From a virus: DNA of 31,026 nucleotides. This document shows, piece by piece, positions 8,700 to 23,600 of this stretch (the stretch's first letter is position 1; every line of letters begins with the position of its first letter). The translations under genes were made by a program, and so were the position numbers. The notes beneath the pieces are model-generated. The model saw only the letters and a program-made list of their open reading frames with translations. It made no database searches and was not told the DNA's origin. The DNA is taken from positions 1 through 31,026 of the IMG/VR virus record IMGVR_UViG_3300035162_001121. One strand, 5' to 3'.

Positions 8700-11600
8700 T
8701 GTCATTTAATGATGATCAACAAGAACCAGCACTACCAGCAAATGGTTCTAGTAAACGTAAAAGCGAAAATCATTTACCACGGTATTATAGAACGCAGGCT
8801 AACAAAAAGTTTTTAAATAGTACCCTTGATCAATTAATCCAACCCGGTGTTGTAGAAAAAATTAATGGATATTATGGTAGAAAATCTGCAAAAGCATTTG
8901 AACAAAATGACAACTATGTTGGCGATGTTAGTTCTGCAAGAGAAAACTATCAATTTGAACCAGCAACAATAATTAAAGATGATTTAAATAATGTTAGCTT
9001 TTTTAAAGATTACAATGACTTTATTAATCAGCTAGACAGTTTTAACAAAGGCGAGAATGATCATAGTGTAGTTAACGCACAAGAATACTATGCCTGGAAC
9101 CCAAATATTGATTGGGATAAGGTGGCAAACTTTCGTGAGTATTATTGGTTGCCAACTGGTCCTCAATCAGTAGGTGTTGCTGGTAATACTGTTGATGTTG
9201 AAAGTACAATTAAAGTTTCTATAGGTGACAATGTTGATAACAATACCTATATGTTCTCTAATGCAGGAACTGTTAATAACCCTACTATTACTTTATATAG
9301 AGGAATGACTTATAGATTTGAAGTTGATACTCCAAATCTTCCATTTACTATTAAAACTCAGCGTACTTTAGAAGACGATTTTAATTTAGATTCAAGTTCA
9401 ATTTTAGTACTTGAAGGAGTAAGTTTACAAAATCTTGAAAAAGGAACAACTACTCTTCAAATAGGCGCAGATGTTCCTGACATAATTTATTATGTTGCTG
9501 GAAACGATATTAATGCTGCCGGTACTATCATTGTTAAAGATATAGATGAAGCTACATTTATTGATGTACAATCAGAAGTTATAGGAAAACGTTTTTATAA
9601 AACTTCTTCAGGATTCAATTTATCAAACGGTATGAAAGTTTATTTTTCTGGAATGGTAGAACCTGTAGCGTATTCAGAAGGTTATTACTATGTTGAAGGC
9701 GTTGGCGATAGTATTCAGTTAATTTCAGAAACTAGCCTAAACGTACCGTCTGCTTTTACTGACGATATTGTATTAGAATTTGACAACGACAATGTTGGCT
9801 TTGACAGATTACCGTACGGAAGTGCAATAGGTTACCCTAAAGATAAAGATTACTTTGTTATTAACAGAGCAAGTAAAGACGGAAATTTATGGAGTCGTTA
9901 TAATAGATGGTTCCATAAAAGTATTATTGAAGAATCAGCAAGAATAAACAATCAGCCAGTTGAAGTTGACCAGGCTCAACGAGCTAAAAGACCAATTATT
10001 GAATTTAATGCAGGTTTGAAGTTACATAAATTTGGCACAGAAGCAAAGACAGATGTTGATCTAGTAGACAATTACACAACTGATGCATTTAGCATAATTG
10101 AAGGATCTCAAGGTTATAATATAGACGGTATTGATATTGTAGAAGGCATGCGAGTCTTATTCACTGCTGACACTGATCTTCTAGTTAAAAACAAAATCTT
10201 TCAAGTAACTTATATTAACTTTGCAAGCGGTAGTGCAACTAATAGACAGATTCATTTAGTAGAAGTTAGCGATAGTACTCCATTAGAAAATGAAGTTATT
10301 CTTGTTAAAGACGGCACTTCTTTTAAAGGTAAGCAATTTTATTTTAACGGAACAACCTGGGCATTAACCCAAGATAAAACAAGCACAAATCAACCTCCAG
10401 TATTTGATGTGTTTGATAGTTTAAATGTTTCTTATAGTGATACTACAGTATATGAAGCAAATAACTTTACAGGAACAAAAGTATTTTCTTATAAAACCGG
10501 CACCGGTGCTGTTGATTCAGAAATTGGAATTGCACTAGCTTATAGAAATATTGCTAATACTGGTGATATTATCTTTGACTTTAATCTGTTGCAAGACACG
10601 TTTACTTACACTTTAGATAATGCTATTGTTACTAAGAGTACCGATGTTGGATTTTTAAGATCATACAGTAATAGAGTAACCTACAATACAATTAGTGGCT
10701 GGACAAAGGCTGAAACAGATAGTGACCAACCTGTAATTCGTCAATATGTATTTGACAATACGTCAACTGGTTTTGAAATTGACACTTATTTAGATAGCGC
10801 ATCTTTAACTGATATGTGGTTAAGGGTATATTTAAATAATGATTTACAATTTAAAGATGTTGATTATACAATATCAACGTCTACAAATAATAATTCAGTT
10901 ATTAATTTTGTTAACACGCTTACAATAGGCGATGTAATTATTATTAAGACTAAGACAGCAGCACTAAAAAATGATAATGGCTTTTATGAAATTCCTATTA
11001 ACTTAGAAAGAAATCCGCTAAATGAAAATATATCAGATTTTACATTAGGTGAAATAAATGACCATGTTAGTACAATTGTTGAAGGCACTGACGAATTTTT
11101 AGGAAAGTTTCCAGGTGTTGGTAATTTAAGAGATATAGGACCGATATCAAAGTACGGAAGACGCTTTGTACAACATAGTGCTCCTTTAAATTTAAGCCTA
11201 TATCACACTGTTGATAAAGATGCTAATATTGTAAAAGCTATTCGATTTGCAAAAAATGAATATGCGAAATTTAAAAGACTTTTTATATCAACTGCTAGTA
11301 GTTTAGGATATGACGGAGACGTTAAAACTCATGTAGATAAAATACTTGAAGAAATTAATAAAGACAAAACTAAAAGTATGCCATTCTTCTTTACAGACAT
11401 GGTAGCACTTGGCGCTACGAAAAAGAATACATATATTGTAGAAGATTCTAACTTTACGTTTTACGGACTAAGCCAAACTTTTTTACTTAGTGAACAAACT
11501 CGTAGGGCTGTACATGTTTACCTTAACGGAACGCAGTTAATACACCTTAAGGATTATACATTTAATACTGACGGATTTTGTGTAATAACAGCACCTAAAG

Positions 11601-14600
11601 CAGTAGATGATGTTATTGAAATCTACGAATATGAAAATACTAACGGTAGTTATATACCTCCTACTCCAACTAAACTTGGATTATTTCCAAAGTACGAGCC
11701 AACAGTATTTGTTGATGATACATATCAAACAAACACATTATCGATACAAGGACATGATGGCAGTATCATTGTTGCATATAATGACTACCGTGATGCTCTT
11801 ATTTTAGAATTAGAAAAGAGAATTTTTAATAACATTAAAGTAGAATACGATACTACACTATTTGATGTCCATGATTTTGTTGGCGGCGAATTTAGAAATA
11901 CTCAACTTGATAGAACAGAATTAAATAGTCCTATGTTAGGCGACTTTGTAGAATGGAGTAATTTAGTCGAATCTGATTATACATTACACAACTTCTTTGA
12001 GCGCACAAATAGATTTACATTTAATTATAAAAATTTACAATCACCGAGTGGAAAGACTGTTCCGGGTTTTTGGCGACAAATATATATAGAAGCATTTGAC
12101 ACAGATCGTCCGCATACACATCCTTGGGAAATGTTAGGATTTACTATTAAACCAACTTGGTGGGAAGCACAGTATGGCCCAGCACCGTATACTAAAGATA
12201 ATTTAATTTTATGGCAAGACCTTGAAAGTGGTGTCGTAAGAAAACCTAACAAAAAGTTAGTTACTTTAGAAAAGTATAAGCGCAATGGATTGACACAACA
12301 TATTCCAGTTAACGAAAGTGGTGAGTTATTGTCGCCTATTGATTGCGGATATATTAATAATTATAATTCAGGCGAAATTGACACTAGTTTTGTTTTTGGC
12401 GACGGAGCACCGGTGGAGGCTGCTTGGAGACGTAGTTCAGAATATCAATTTAGTTTATTAAGAAGTTTAGTAATTAATAAGCCAAATAAAGTTTTTGCAA
12501 CAGGGTTTGACAGAATTCGACAAGTGCGAAACATTGCAAACGAAATAGTTTATTCAGCTACTAACAAGCGAATTAAATTAAGTGATATAGTATTTCCAAA
12601 TACTTCAGTAGATACTACGCAGGTATATACATCAGGTCTTATAAATTATGTATTTAATTATATGGCATCAGATGTATTAACGTCTTACAATGCATATAAA
12701 TCAAATATTAAATCTATTAAAAATCAGCTAGGATTTAAAATTGCAGGATTTACAGACAAAGATAAATTTAGATTAATATTAGATAGTCGCACTCCTTTAA
12801 ACGAAGGCAATGTTTTTGTTCCGAATGAAAATTATCAAGTTATTTTAAACACAAGTTCACCTATTGAAACTATAAGTTATAGTGGTGTAATTATTGAACG
12901 TAGAGAAGACGGCTATGTTATTAAAGGATACGATAAAGAAGATACTACTTTTAGATTTCATAAAGCTGTGTCAACGCAAAAAGATCCAAGTATAAACATA
13001 GGCGGAATAAGCGAGCCTTTCTTAAACTGGGATTCAGCAAAACAATACGTTGCAGGTTCAAATATTGAATACCAGGGAGCATATTACAGAGTAAAGTCTA
13101 ACTTTATAAGTAGCACAGACTTTGATACAACTAATCTTTCTAAACTTTCATCACTACCGTTAATTGGTGGCAGAGATGCAGTTTTACGTAAATCGTTTGT
13201 TGAGATTGAAGACAACATAAAATACGGCACTTTAATACCAACAGTGCAAGGTGTTGTTGATTTTCTATTAGGTTACGGAAATTGGTTAGAATCAAAAGGA
13301 TTTGTATTTGATTATTATGACGGCGAAAGTAGTGCAGTATTAAATTGGCGACACAGTGTTAATGAATTCCTATTTTGGACAACACAAAATTGGGCATCAG
13401 GGAGTGTTATAACACTTTCGCCAGGAGCATCTCAGCTTAAATTTGTCTCACAATCTAGTGTAGTTGATAATGTGTTTGATCCGTTTTATGGATATTCGTT
13501 AATTAAATCTGATGGTAAAAAACTTATTGAAGAGTTTGCAAGTCTAGGAAGACAGCCAAATGAGTTTATATTAAGACCTAAGTCAACAGCTGATGGTATA
13601 TTTGGTATTAGACTACCACTAGTTCAAAAAGAACATGTAGTATTAATAGATAATAAAACTGTATTTGGCGATGTAATATATGACTTACAACCAGGATACA
13701 GACAAGAACGAATTAAAGTTTTAGGATACAGAACAGGTGAATGGGATGGCAGTTTAAATATCCCTGGATTTATATACGATGATGTTATTATCGAAGAATG
13801 GGAATCTTGGAAAGATTATACTATTGGCCAGGTTGTAAAATATAAAGAATTCTATTATAGTGCAGCTAATAAAATTCCTGGAGAAACTACATTTACTTCT
13901 TCTAACTGGAATAGATTAACTGACAAACCCGAATCAGGACTGTATGCAAACTTTGAATATAAGACAAATCAATTTGCAGATTTTTACGATCTAGATAGCG
14001 ACAACTTTGACACCGAACAGCAGCGCCTTGCGCAGCATTTAATTGGATATCAAAAGCGCACTTATCTTGAAAACATTATCAATGATAGTGTAAGTCAGTA
14101 TAAATTTTATCAAGGATATATTGCAGATAAAGGTACATCAAATGCTCTTACAAAATTATTTGATGTATTAAGCTCAGATGGTAAAGATAGTCTTGAGTTC
14201 TACGAAGAATGGGCAATTAAAGATGGCCAGTACGGAGCATCAGATGGATTTAACGAAGTTGAATTTAAATTAGATGAAAGTAAATTTAGACTAAGTCCCC
14301 AACCTATTGAACTTGTTAATAGTATAACTGGCAATGAAACTGATTTAACTTATCGTATACTACCTTATGAAGTATATTTAAAAGACTCTACCTACAACCA
14401 TGCTAGTGCATTTCCAGAAAAGACAATAACTGATACCTATGTTAAAAATGCAGGGTACGTTAATCAACAAGACGTTACTGGTATTACACGAAATTATACT
14501 GATATTGTAGAATTTAGTTATGCTCAAGTTAAACAGGGAGCGTACATTTGGACAGGTACTGATAACAGAACCTGGAATGTTTACCAACATGTGCTAACAA

Positions 14601-17600
14601 GTTATACTATTGAATCTATTAGTAAAGGAAACGGTACTGAGTTTACAATTACTGTTGATGCAACACCTGCAGATATTGCTGCTAATGATATAATTGGCTT
14701 TGGTGACGTTTACAAATACAATGCTGTTGGAAACTCAGATAGTTCAGCAAACGCATCCTATGAAAACTATGAGTTAGAAGGATTCTTTAAAGTAAAGTCT
14801 ATTTCTAATAATGTAATAACATTGTTAAGTAACAGCACTAATTCTGCTATCGACGGCGTTAGAGGGACACTTACTAAGTTTAGATCAGTTAGAGCAAGCA
14901 ACGCACTTGCAGCAAATGCAATTTTGCAAGCTGGCACAGAAAAAGATGAATTAGTTTGGATAGATGATAACGGATCAGGTTATTGGAATGTTCTAAAGAA
15001 TAATCAGCCTTATACTTCCCAACAAAAACTGTCAAATACAACAGCATCAAGTGATAACTATGGTACTGCAATTAGTGCAAATGATAGGAATACTACATTA
15101 TTAGTTGGCGCACCAGACTATGCTGATGGCAGAGTCTTTGTTTATAATAGACCTGCTAGTAGTACTAACTTCACACAAACACAAATTATTAATCCAGTTA
15201 AGTTTGGTGACGACGGCGAAAGATTTGGAGCAAGTGTAGCAATTAGCCCCGACGGCGAGTATGCTATGATAGGTTCGCCTAACGCTTCAAACGTTAAATC
15301 AAAATACGCAGGATCGTTTGTTGCAGCAACAGATTATAATAAAGGCTCAATTGTTTCTAAAGATCAAAGTTTGTGGCAGTCATTAATTGCTATACAAGGT
15401 CAAGAAGCTAACATTGAATTTTCTAGTTTTGCAAGCACAGTTGCAGCAGTTGAAACATTAGGAATAGACACAGATACTACATTGCAAGCACCTGCATTAT
15501 TGGTTGGAAATTACGCAATTGATGCTACTACTGGAAATTATGCATTTCCAGATACTCCTACTACCCACATTCTTGTTAGAGTACCATTAACAATGTATGA
15601 AGGAAGCGGAGTTGACGATCAAATTAGGTTATCGTGGAATACTAAAACTTATGCTAATCAAGACTTGTCAACCCTTACAGCACGACAGCCATTTAACGGA
15701 GACTATCCTTTAATAACTGCTGATTACTTAGAAGCATTAGACCGGACTATAAAGCATAAAGTAGATACAATTTTATATATTAATGCTGCTACTACTGTAC
15801 CGCAAGTTGGCGAATTAATAGAAACTAATGTTGCTAATGGAATAGTTGCGTATGTGTTTTCAGATGCATCAGAAACAGTAATATACTTAAAAAATACAAA
15901 TGGAACATTTAACAATACAGATAGTGTGTTTAAATCAAACGGCGACTTTATTGGCGAATACCTAAAACAGGCTCCTGTTGATAGTTTGGATACTTCAACT
16001 GTATGGGGTGGATATTGGTTTATAGAAACTAGTGGGTATACACCTACTACTGTAACTAACGCTAGTGATGAAGGTAAAGCACTAGTAATTTATGATGTTA
16101 TTACTGATAGTAGTGATACTGGTAGATTCTTTTACAATAGTTTAGAGTTTACAGCAAATGTATCAAGCAGTCAAAATACAATTGGAAGTTTAATTCAAAC
16201 TCTTAGTTTCACAGGTTCACCAGGACCTGCAGGTGTTAGTGGTGACTTTAAATCTAATCTCTTTGTTGTAAGAGCACCAAAACAGGTTACAGATAATTTC
16301 TCAGCAGGACAAACTATTGATCTTTATGTTAATCAATTAGCAAGATATAGCACACAATTTGTAAAAGATTTAACTTCTATTGGATTGGCATCTGAAGTTA
16401 CTAACAAATCACATGTAATTAACGATGTGTGGGATGGTTATATTAACTATGTAAACACTAAAAACTTGGTCGGAAACGCAATTGAGCCTAAAATCGGCAC
16501 AATTGTAAGAGATAAATCTAAAGGAGGAACAGCAGAAGTTGCGTTCTACCAACGTAGTAGTAATGACGTAACAATATATGTTAAAAACGTTACTGGTACT
16601 TGGTCACTTGGTGACGATTTTGCACAAAACGCTGAAATTGAATTCATTGGCGTACCTTCAGATTCTGATCCAGTATATCAAGTAGATCGTACTATGGGAC
16701 AAATACAAAATACCGGATTAGGGTATGATTCTGCAAATATTGGCGGATTGCTTGTTCTTGAAGCACCGGCACTGATTGAGGTTCCTGTAAGTAATACACT
16801 TATTGACGTTGAGTGCTGGATCTATAATAGCGGAACAGTACAAGGTATTCCTAGAGCTGCAAATGCCCCGACTCCTATTAATAATGACTGGATGCAAATT
16901 TACAAGATTCCAGCGGATGCAACTGGCACTGCTAGTGGGTTAACAAATGAAGGAACATATTCTTTATATAAAAAAGCTCGACCAGGAACGTATGACTTAG
17001 TAGGTACATATACTGTACCAGAAAAAGCAGCTAACTTCTTTTTAGGTAGCGAAATACAAATTACTAAATTTAATGATATATACAGAGCGTTTATTCATGC
17101 CAAGGGAGAAGAAACTTCGTCTAATCCAGGTAGAATTTATATGGTCAAAGACGGTACAGAAAATGGCAACACTTATGATTGGGAATATGCTAAGAATAAG
17201 AAGTTTAAAGGAGCATTTAGTGAGTCGTTAAGTTATTTTACTGGTGATATTGTATATCGTGATACGTTAACTGGAACATTGTATACTGCATTAACTAATA
17301 TAGCAGCAGGTACATTTAATGTATCTGATTGGACGTCAACTGATGATGTTATTGACTATGTTGGCTATATTCCAAATAATACTGGACTAAGTGTATTCAA
17401 TGATAGTTCGGTAATTTCAACAGTATTAGATCAAACAGATATGTATGCATTTGGTACGTCTTATGATGTTTCTAAAAATGGCGATGTGTTTATCACTTCG
17501 GCATTATACGAAAATTCACAGCCTAATAGAGTAGTTATATACCGTTCAAATAACGGACATTTTGAAAGACGCCAAGAAATACTTGCACCGACAAATACCA

Positions 17601-20600
17601 CAGGGTTTGGACAAAGCATATCAATTAGTGATGACGGTATGTTAATTGCAATTGGTGCACCGTATGACGATGATATCCAACTTGATCAAGGACTTGTTTA
17701 TATCTACAAGCAAGTAAACGGAACATTTGCGTTACAGCAAACTTTAAATAGTCCAAATAACGAACGTGCAGAAATGTTTGGCTGGAGCTTACAATTTGAT
17801 GGCGGAAATCTTGCCATAACAGCTAGAAATGCCGACTCTTATACTTCAACAATATTAGATGCTAATACTACTACACTTGATAAAGGATTTACTGGATTTA
17901 AAACGGTTAATGAAAATAGCGGAGTTGTATACTTGTATGAAAATTATAATAATACAATGCTATTTGGACAAACACTACAAGTTGCAGATATAGGAGTTAA
18001 TTACTTTGGTAGAAATATCCATACAAAAAATAATCATGTGTATGTAGGTTTACCAAATTTAACAGAACTAACTTTAAAAGGTCAATTACTTGACTTCCGT
18101 AAGCCTGAAAATACTGATATTTGGAGTATTCATAGTGCGTCAAAAACCGCGGTAGACATTGATAAAATTAAGAAATTATTTTTGTATGACACTGCAACAA
18201 AAGAATTAGTAACTTACTTAGATTACATTGATCCCTTACAAGGAAAAGTGTCAGGTGAAGCAGAACAAAATATTAGATTTAAAACATATTATGATCCGGC
18301 TACTTACACTAATACTGATGCTAGTGTATCAACAGTAGTAGTTGATGCAACTAACGGTTGGGGAGTAGAACATGTAGGCGAAGTATGGTGGAATTTAACT
18401 AACGCTAAGTTTATTAATCCTTACCAAGGTTCGGTAATTTATAGTACACAAAATTGGAATAAACTATTCCAAGGAAATAGCATAGATGTATATGAGTGGG
18501 TAGAATCTAGTATAATTCCTAGCAAATGGGATTTATTAGCAGATACTAACGAAGGATTTCCTAAAGGTTACAGCGGAACAAGTGTATACGGCGATGCAGT
18601 GTACTCTACAAAATCTGTATTTGACAGTGTTGCACAAAACTTTAAAACAAAATATTATTTTTGGGTTACTAACAAGAAAACAGTTCCGCAGGTTGAATTT
18701 AGAAATTTAACTATATCTGATATTAAAGCATATATCCAAGATCCGCAAAGTGCAGGCCTACGTTTTGCTGCATTAGTTAGTCCAACTCAATTTGTACTTT
18801 ATAACTGCGACGATTTGATTAAAGATAGTGATGTTGCATTAAGTGTGCAGTACTGGACTATTGAAAACCAAGAACAAAACATACATAATCAATATCAGAT
18901 TATATCCGATGGTTTAGAAACTAGTTTACCAAAGGCAGATATAACTAAAAAATGGTTTGATAGTTTAATCGGGTATGATGCACAACGTCGATTAGTACCA
19001 GATCCTGCACTAAGTGCAAAGTATAAGTATGGATCGTTGAATTCTCCAAGACAGAGTTGGTTTGTAAATAAAGTCGAAGCTCTTAAACAATTTATTGAAA
19101 GAACTAACAGTGTATTAGCAAAGAATTTAATTATTGATGATAAAGATATTACACCGTTATTTTTAAATGAAGTTGCTCCGTCTGCTGAAGAAAAGATTTA
19201 CGACACAACTGTAGAAACTCTTACAGACTTAGAATTTATTGGAGTTTCAAAAGCTACAAGAGCTAATATAACACCAATAGTTGAAGATGGTAAAATTATT
19301 CGAGTAGTTATTAATGATGCAGGACGAGGATATCGTGTTGCTCCGACAGTTACTGTTACCGGTAACGGTTCAGATGCAGTCATTGAATTAGGAATTAATA
19401 CAGTTGGCCAAATTACTAGTGCTACTGTAGTAGAACAAGGCACTAATTATGATAGTGCAACATTGTTAACTGTTCGTAGATTTACAGTATTAGTTAAGAG
19501 TGACAGTTCTATCCAAGGAAAATGGTCATTATATGAGCGTGTACAAGATACTATAGGATATTGGAACAGAATTAAAAGTCAGTCTTACGATACGTCACTT
19601 TACTGGAATTACATTGATTGGTATGCCACAGGATATAACGATTTAATTAGTATAGATTACTTAATAGATAATTCATATGAATTAACAAGTTTAGGTAATA
19701 GTACAGGTAGTATTGTTAAGATATCAAACATTGGCACAGGCGGATGGTTATTGCTTGAAAAGATAGCTAACCAAGATACATCAGATTATACTGTAAATTA
19801 TAAAACTGTAGGTAGACAAAACGGTACTATTGAATTTAAAGATTCACTATACAATTCTGCTTCGTCAAGTGTAGGTTTTGATACTATTAGTTTTGATACT
19901 AAAATTTATGACGGTGAGCCGATAGACGAATTAACAATTATATTAGCTGCAATTAAAGATAACTTATTAATTGACGAATTACAAATTGAATTTAATCAGC
20001 TATTCTTTGCTGGTTTGCGATATGTATTTTCAGAACAACCTTATGTTGACTGGGCGTTTAAGACTAGCTTCATTAAAGCAAAGCATAATGTAGGATCACT
20101 AAGAAAAGATATTACATTTAATAATGACAATCTGCCTAGTTACGAAGCATATGTAAAAGAAGTTAAGCCGTTTGCAACAAAAATTAGAGAATATTTAAGT
20201 GCATACGAAGGTCTTGATAATACAAATACTGTAGTGACTGATTTTGATTTACCTCCTAGCTACAAAGCTTCGCAAGGTAAAATAGTACCAGAATTAATTA
20301 CAATTTTAGATAACACATTAATCGGTGTTGATGCAGATATTGAAACATACCCAAATAAGAATTGGGTAGATAATAATTCTTATAAAATTGTTTCTGTTAA
20401 TGTTGTTAACAATGGTGCAGGATATTTAAGTACCCCACAGTTAATTCTAACAGGTGGCGGCGGATCCGGCGCTGAACTTAAAGCATACTTAGGCCGTGAC
20501 GGAAGAATTACTTCAGTAGATGTAGTTAATCCAGGCACAGGCTATTATAGTTCACCGACAGTTACAATAAATGGCAATTTGCGTGATAACGGAACTCCTG

Positions 20601-23600
20601 CAACTCTTAGTGTACAAATAGGAGACAATCCTGTTCGAGGAATTAAAACTGCTGTTAAGTTTGACAGAACAACAAGCGAATATTTACATACTGTATTAGC
20701 CCAGACACAAAATTTTGTAGGATCCGGCAGTAAGCTTAATTACACACTTACCTGGCCAATGGATTTAACCAACACTAATGTAACTGTTACTGTTGATAAC
20801 ATTGAATTATTAACTAGTGAATACAACTATACTAATATACTTGATGTAACTAAAGGATATGATAGATATTTTGGACAAATTACTTTTACTCAAGCACCTG
20901 CTGTAGATGCAGTTATTGAGATTGTTTATAAAAAAGCAGTAGAAATGTTGCATGCTCAAGATAGAATTAATAATTATTATCAATCAGTGCCCGGCCAGTT
21001 TGGAGCAGATCTTTCACAGTTAATGACTGGTGTAGATTACGGCGGAGTTGAAGTTAAAAGCTTTGGATTTGGCGGAGCTGGTGGCTGGGACGGCGATGAA
21101 TGGTATTCAGATACTTGGGATACGTCTTATGACACTACATTTGAAGATGAAACGTTTGTTATGGCAGACGATAGTACAACAGCGTATAATTTTGTTACTC
21201 CTCTTGAAGTAGGAACAATCTATAATGTTTATAAAAATGGCGTAAGAATTGACGATCCTAGCTTTGGATTAGCAGGACAAACTAATACTAATGCACTTAT
21301 TACTAGTATTACCGGCGCTGGCCAAACAAGTTGGATTCGTAGCGATGACGGAATAATTGCTAATAACGTGCTTACTTTTGATGAAGATGCAGTTACTTTT
21401 GCCACAGATGATGTTGTTATTATTAGAAAATCATCCAGCGACGGAACGTTTGATATTGATCCAGAAGGTTACGACACAATCCTAACTGGCGGCAACTTAA
21501 ACTATACAACCGCAACCGGCTTAAACGCAGCAGATATTACTATTGACGGTGATGGATTTGTAACACAAACTACAAGTGCTGGACCAGAAGAACTTGTTCC
21601 TGGACAACTACTCGACACTGTTGATATTACAGTATACGAAAGACCTAAAGGTGGATCTAGTCCGATTACTTCAAGAGTTTACATCGGCGACGGTACTACT
21701 AAAACTTTTGATATAGGTACAGCACCAATACTTGCTGAAAGCTTATTTGTTAAAGTTGGATTTGACATTAAAGCAGCAAGTGCATACACAATAAACTATG
21801 CAGCAAACTCTGTTACATTAACTACTGCTCCAAGTGTAAATGAAAAAATTAACATAACAACACTAGGTGTAAGTGGCACAAATGTATTAGATATTGACCA
21901 ATTTGTTGCAGACGGAAGTACTGCTGAATTTTTAACTAACGTTCGTTGGAGTAACAACTTATCTTATTATATTACAATTGACGGAGTTAAGGTTGAAAAT
22001 GTAATTTATCAATCCGATGCATCATACGAAGTTCCAAATAATGTAATAATTAGACTTGCATCAGCACCTGCGATTGGAAGCGTAATTAGATTTGCATTTT
22101 TTGAAAATAGCATTACAGATGTTCAAAACTTTAGTGAAGTGTTAATAGATAACTTTGTTGCAGATGGAAGCACTACTAGCTTTACACTAAGTCAAACTCC
22201 GTTTACTCAACAAGTAGAATCTTGGTTTGCTATTGTAAAAGTTAATAATAAAATACTAAATGCAGGCTATAATAAAAAGTTTACTTGTACAGCAGCCAAA
22301 TTAGAATATCAATTAGACGAATGGCAGCTTCCTGCAGGATCAGTTAGTGCTGGTCAAATCAAAGTGTTCTTAAAAGGAATAGAACTAGCATACATCGACG
22401 AGTGGTCGTTTATAGGTTCAGCAACTTCGGGTGTACAAAACGGTGCATTAATTAGGTTAACTAATGACGTTCTTCAACAAGATGGTGACATTTTACATGT
22501 TTACATTTTAAGTGATGGTGAATACCGCTTTGGCACATTTAATAATACTGAATTTACAGCTACACCCGGAGTACTTCATATAGACGGTGCTTATAATCCT
22601 GATGATACTATAACTGTATACCAGTTTAGTAACCATGATAGTCAAGGATTTGAAAGACTGCAATATGACGTAATTGATAGATTTAATGTTACAGCAGGCA
22701 ACGATGGTAGTACAATATCTGCAGAAGATGCAACATATCCTGAAGAATGGTATACTATACAGCATTTGCGTAACGGCTTAATTGAATTAAGAGCAGAAGC
22801 AATTGATGCACAGTACGTTTGGGTATCTATTAACGGTGACTTATTAACTCCTAATGTACACTATTATATTACTGATAATAAGCAATATGTCAAGATTGAT
22901 GCAACTATTAATGATAATGACACAATAGAAGTTATACAATTTTCTAATCCAATTACAACTAATAGATTTGGTTGGAGACAGTTTAAAGATATGTTAAACC
23001 GTACACACTATAAGCGGTTAGACGGCAGTAAAAATATTACTCTTGCACAAGAGTTAAACTGGTATGACAATGAAATAGTATTAATTAATGCTGATAGCTT
23101 ACCGACCCCTACGCCAAATTCTAAAATACCTAGTGTGCTCTTTATTGAAAGCGAGCGCATTGAATACTTTATTAAAGATGGTAACAGTATAAAGCAACTT
23201 CGTCGAGGAACACTAGGTACTGGAGTTAAAACAACGTATGATGCTGGTACAGAACTATACAACCAAAGTGTTGATGCTACAGTTCCGTATAAAGATGAAA
23301 CGCTAACAACGCAATTTATAGCAGACGGTACAACTGCAACTTACGAACTTGATTTTATACCTAACAGTGTAAATGAATTTGAAGTATTTGTAGCAGGAAA
23401 ACGTTTGCGTAAAAATGCTATTAGTGTATACACTATGCCAAATCCAACAGCGCAAGACAGTAGTGAAGGAGATACAACACTTGAAGCAGAGTTTAGTATT
23501 AATAGTGCTTCATTAACACTTCTAAATGCTCCTTTAGAAAATCAAAAGGTGATAATTATTAGAAGACAAGGTAAACTCTGGAATAATCCAGGTACTGCAT

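Noticed and set aside
11607-11807. Plus-strand frame of 66 codons inside the giant gene
   Set aside because: It is out of frame within the giant gene, with no ribosome site or recognisable product.
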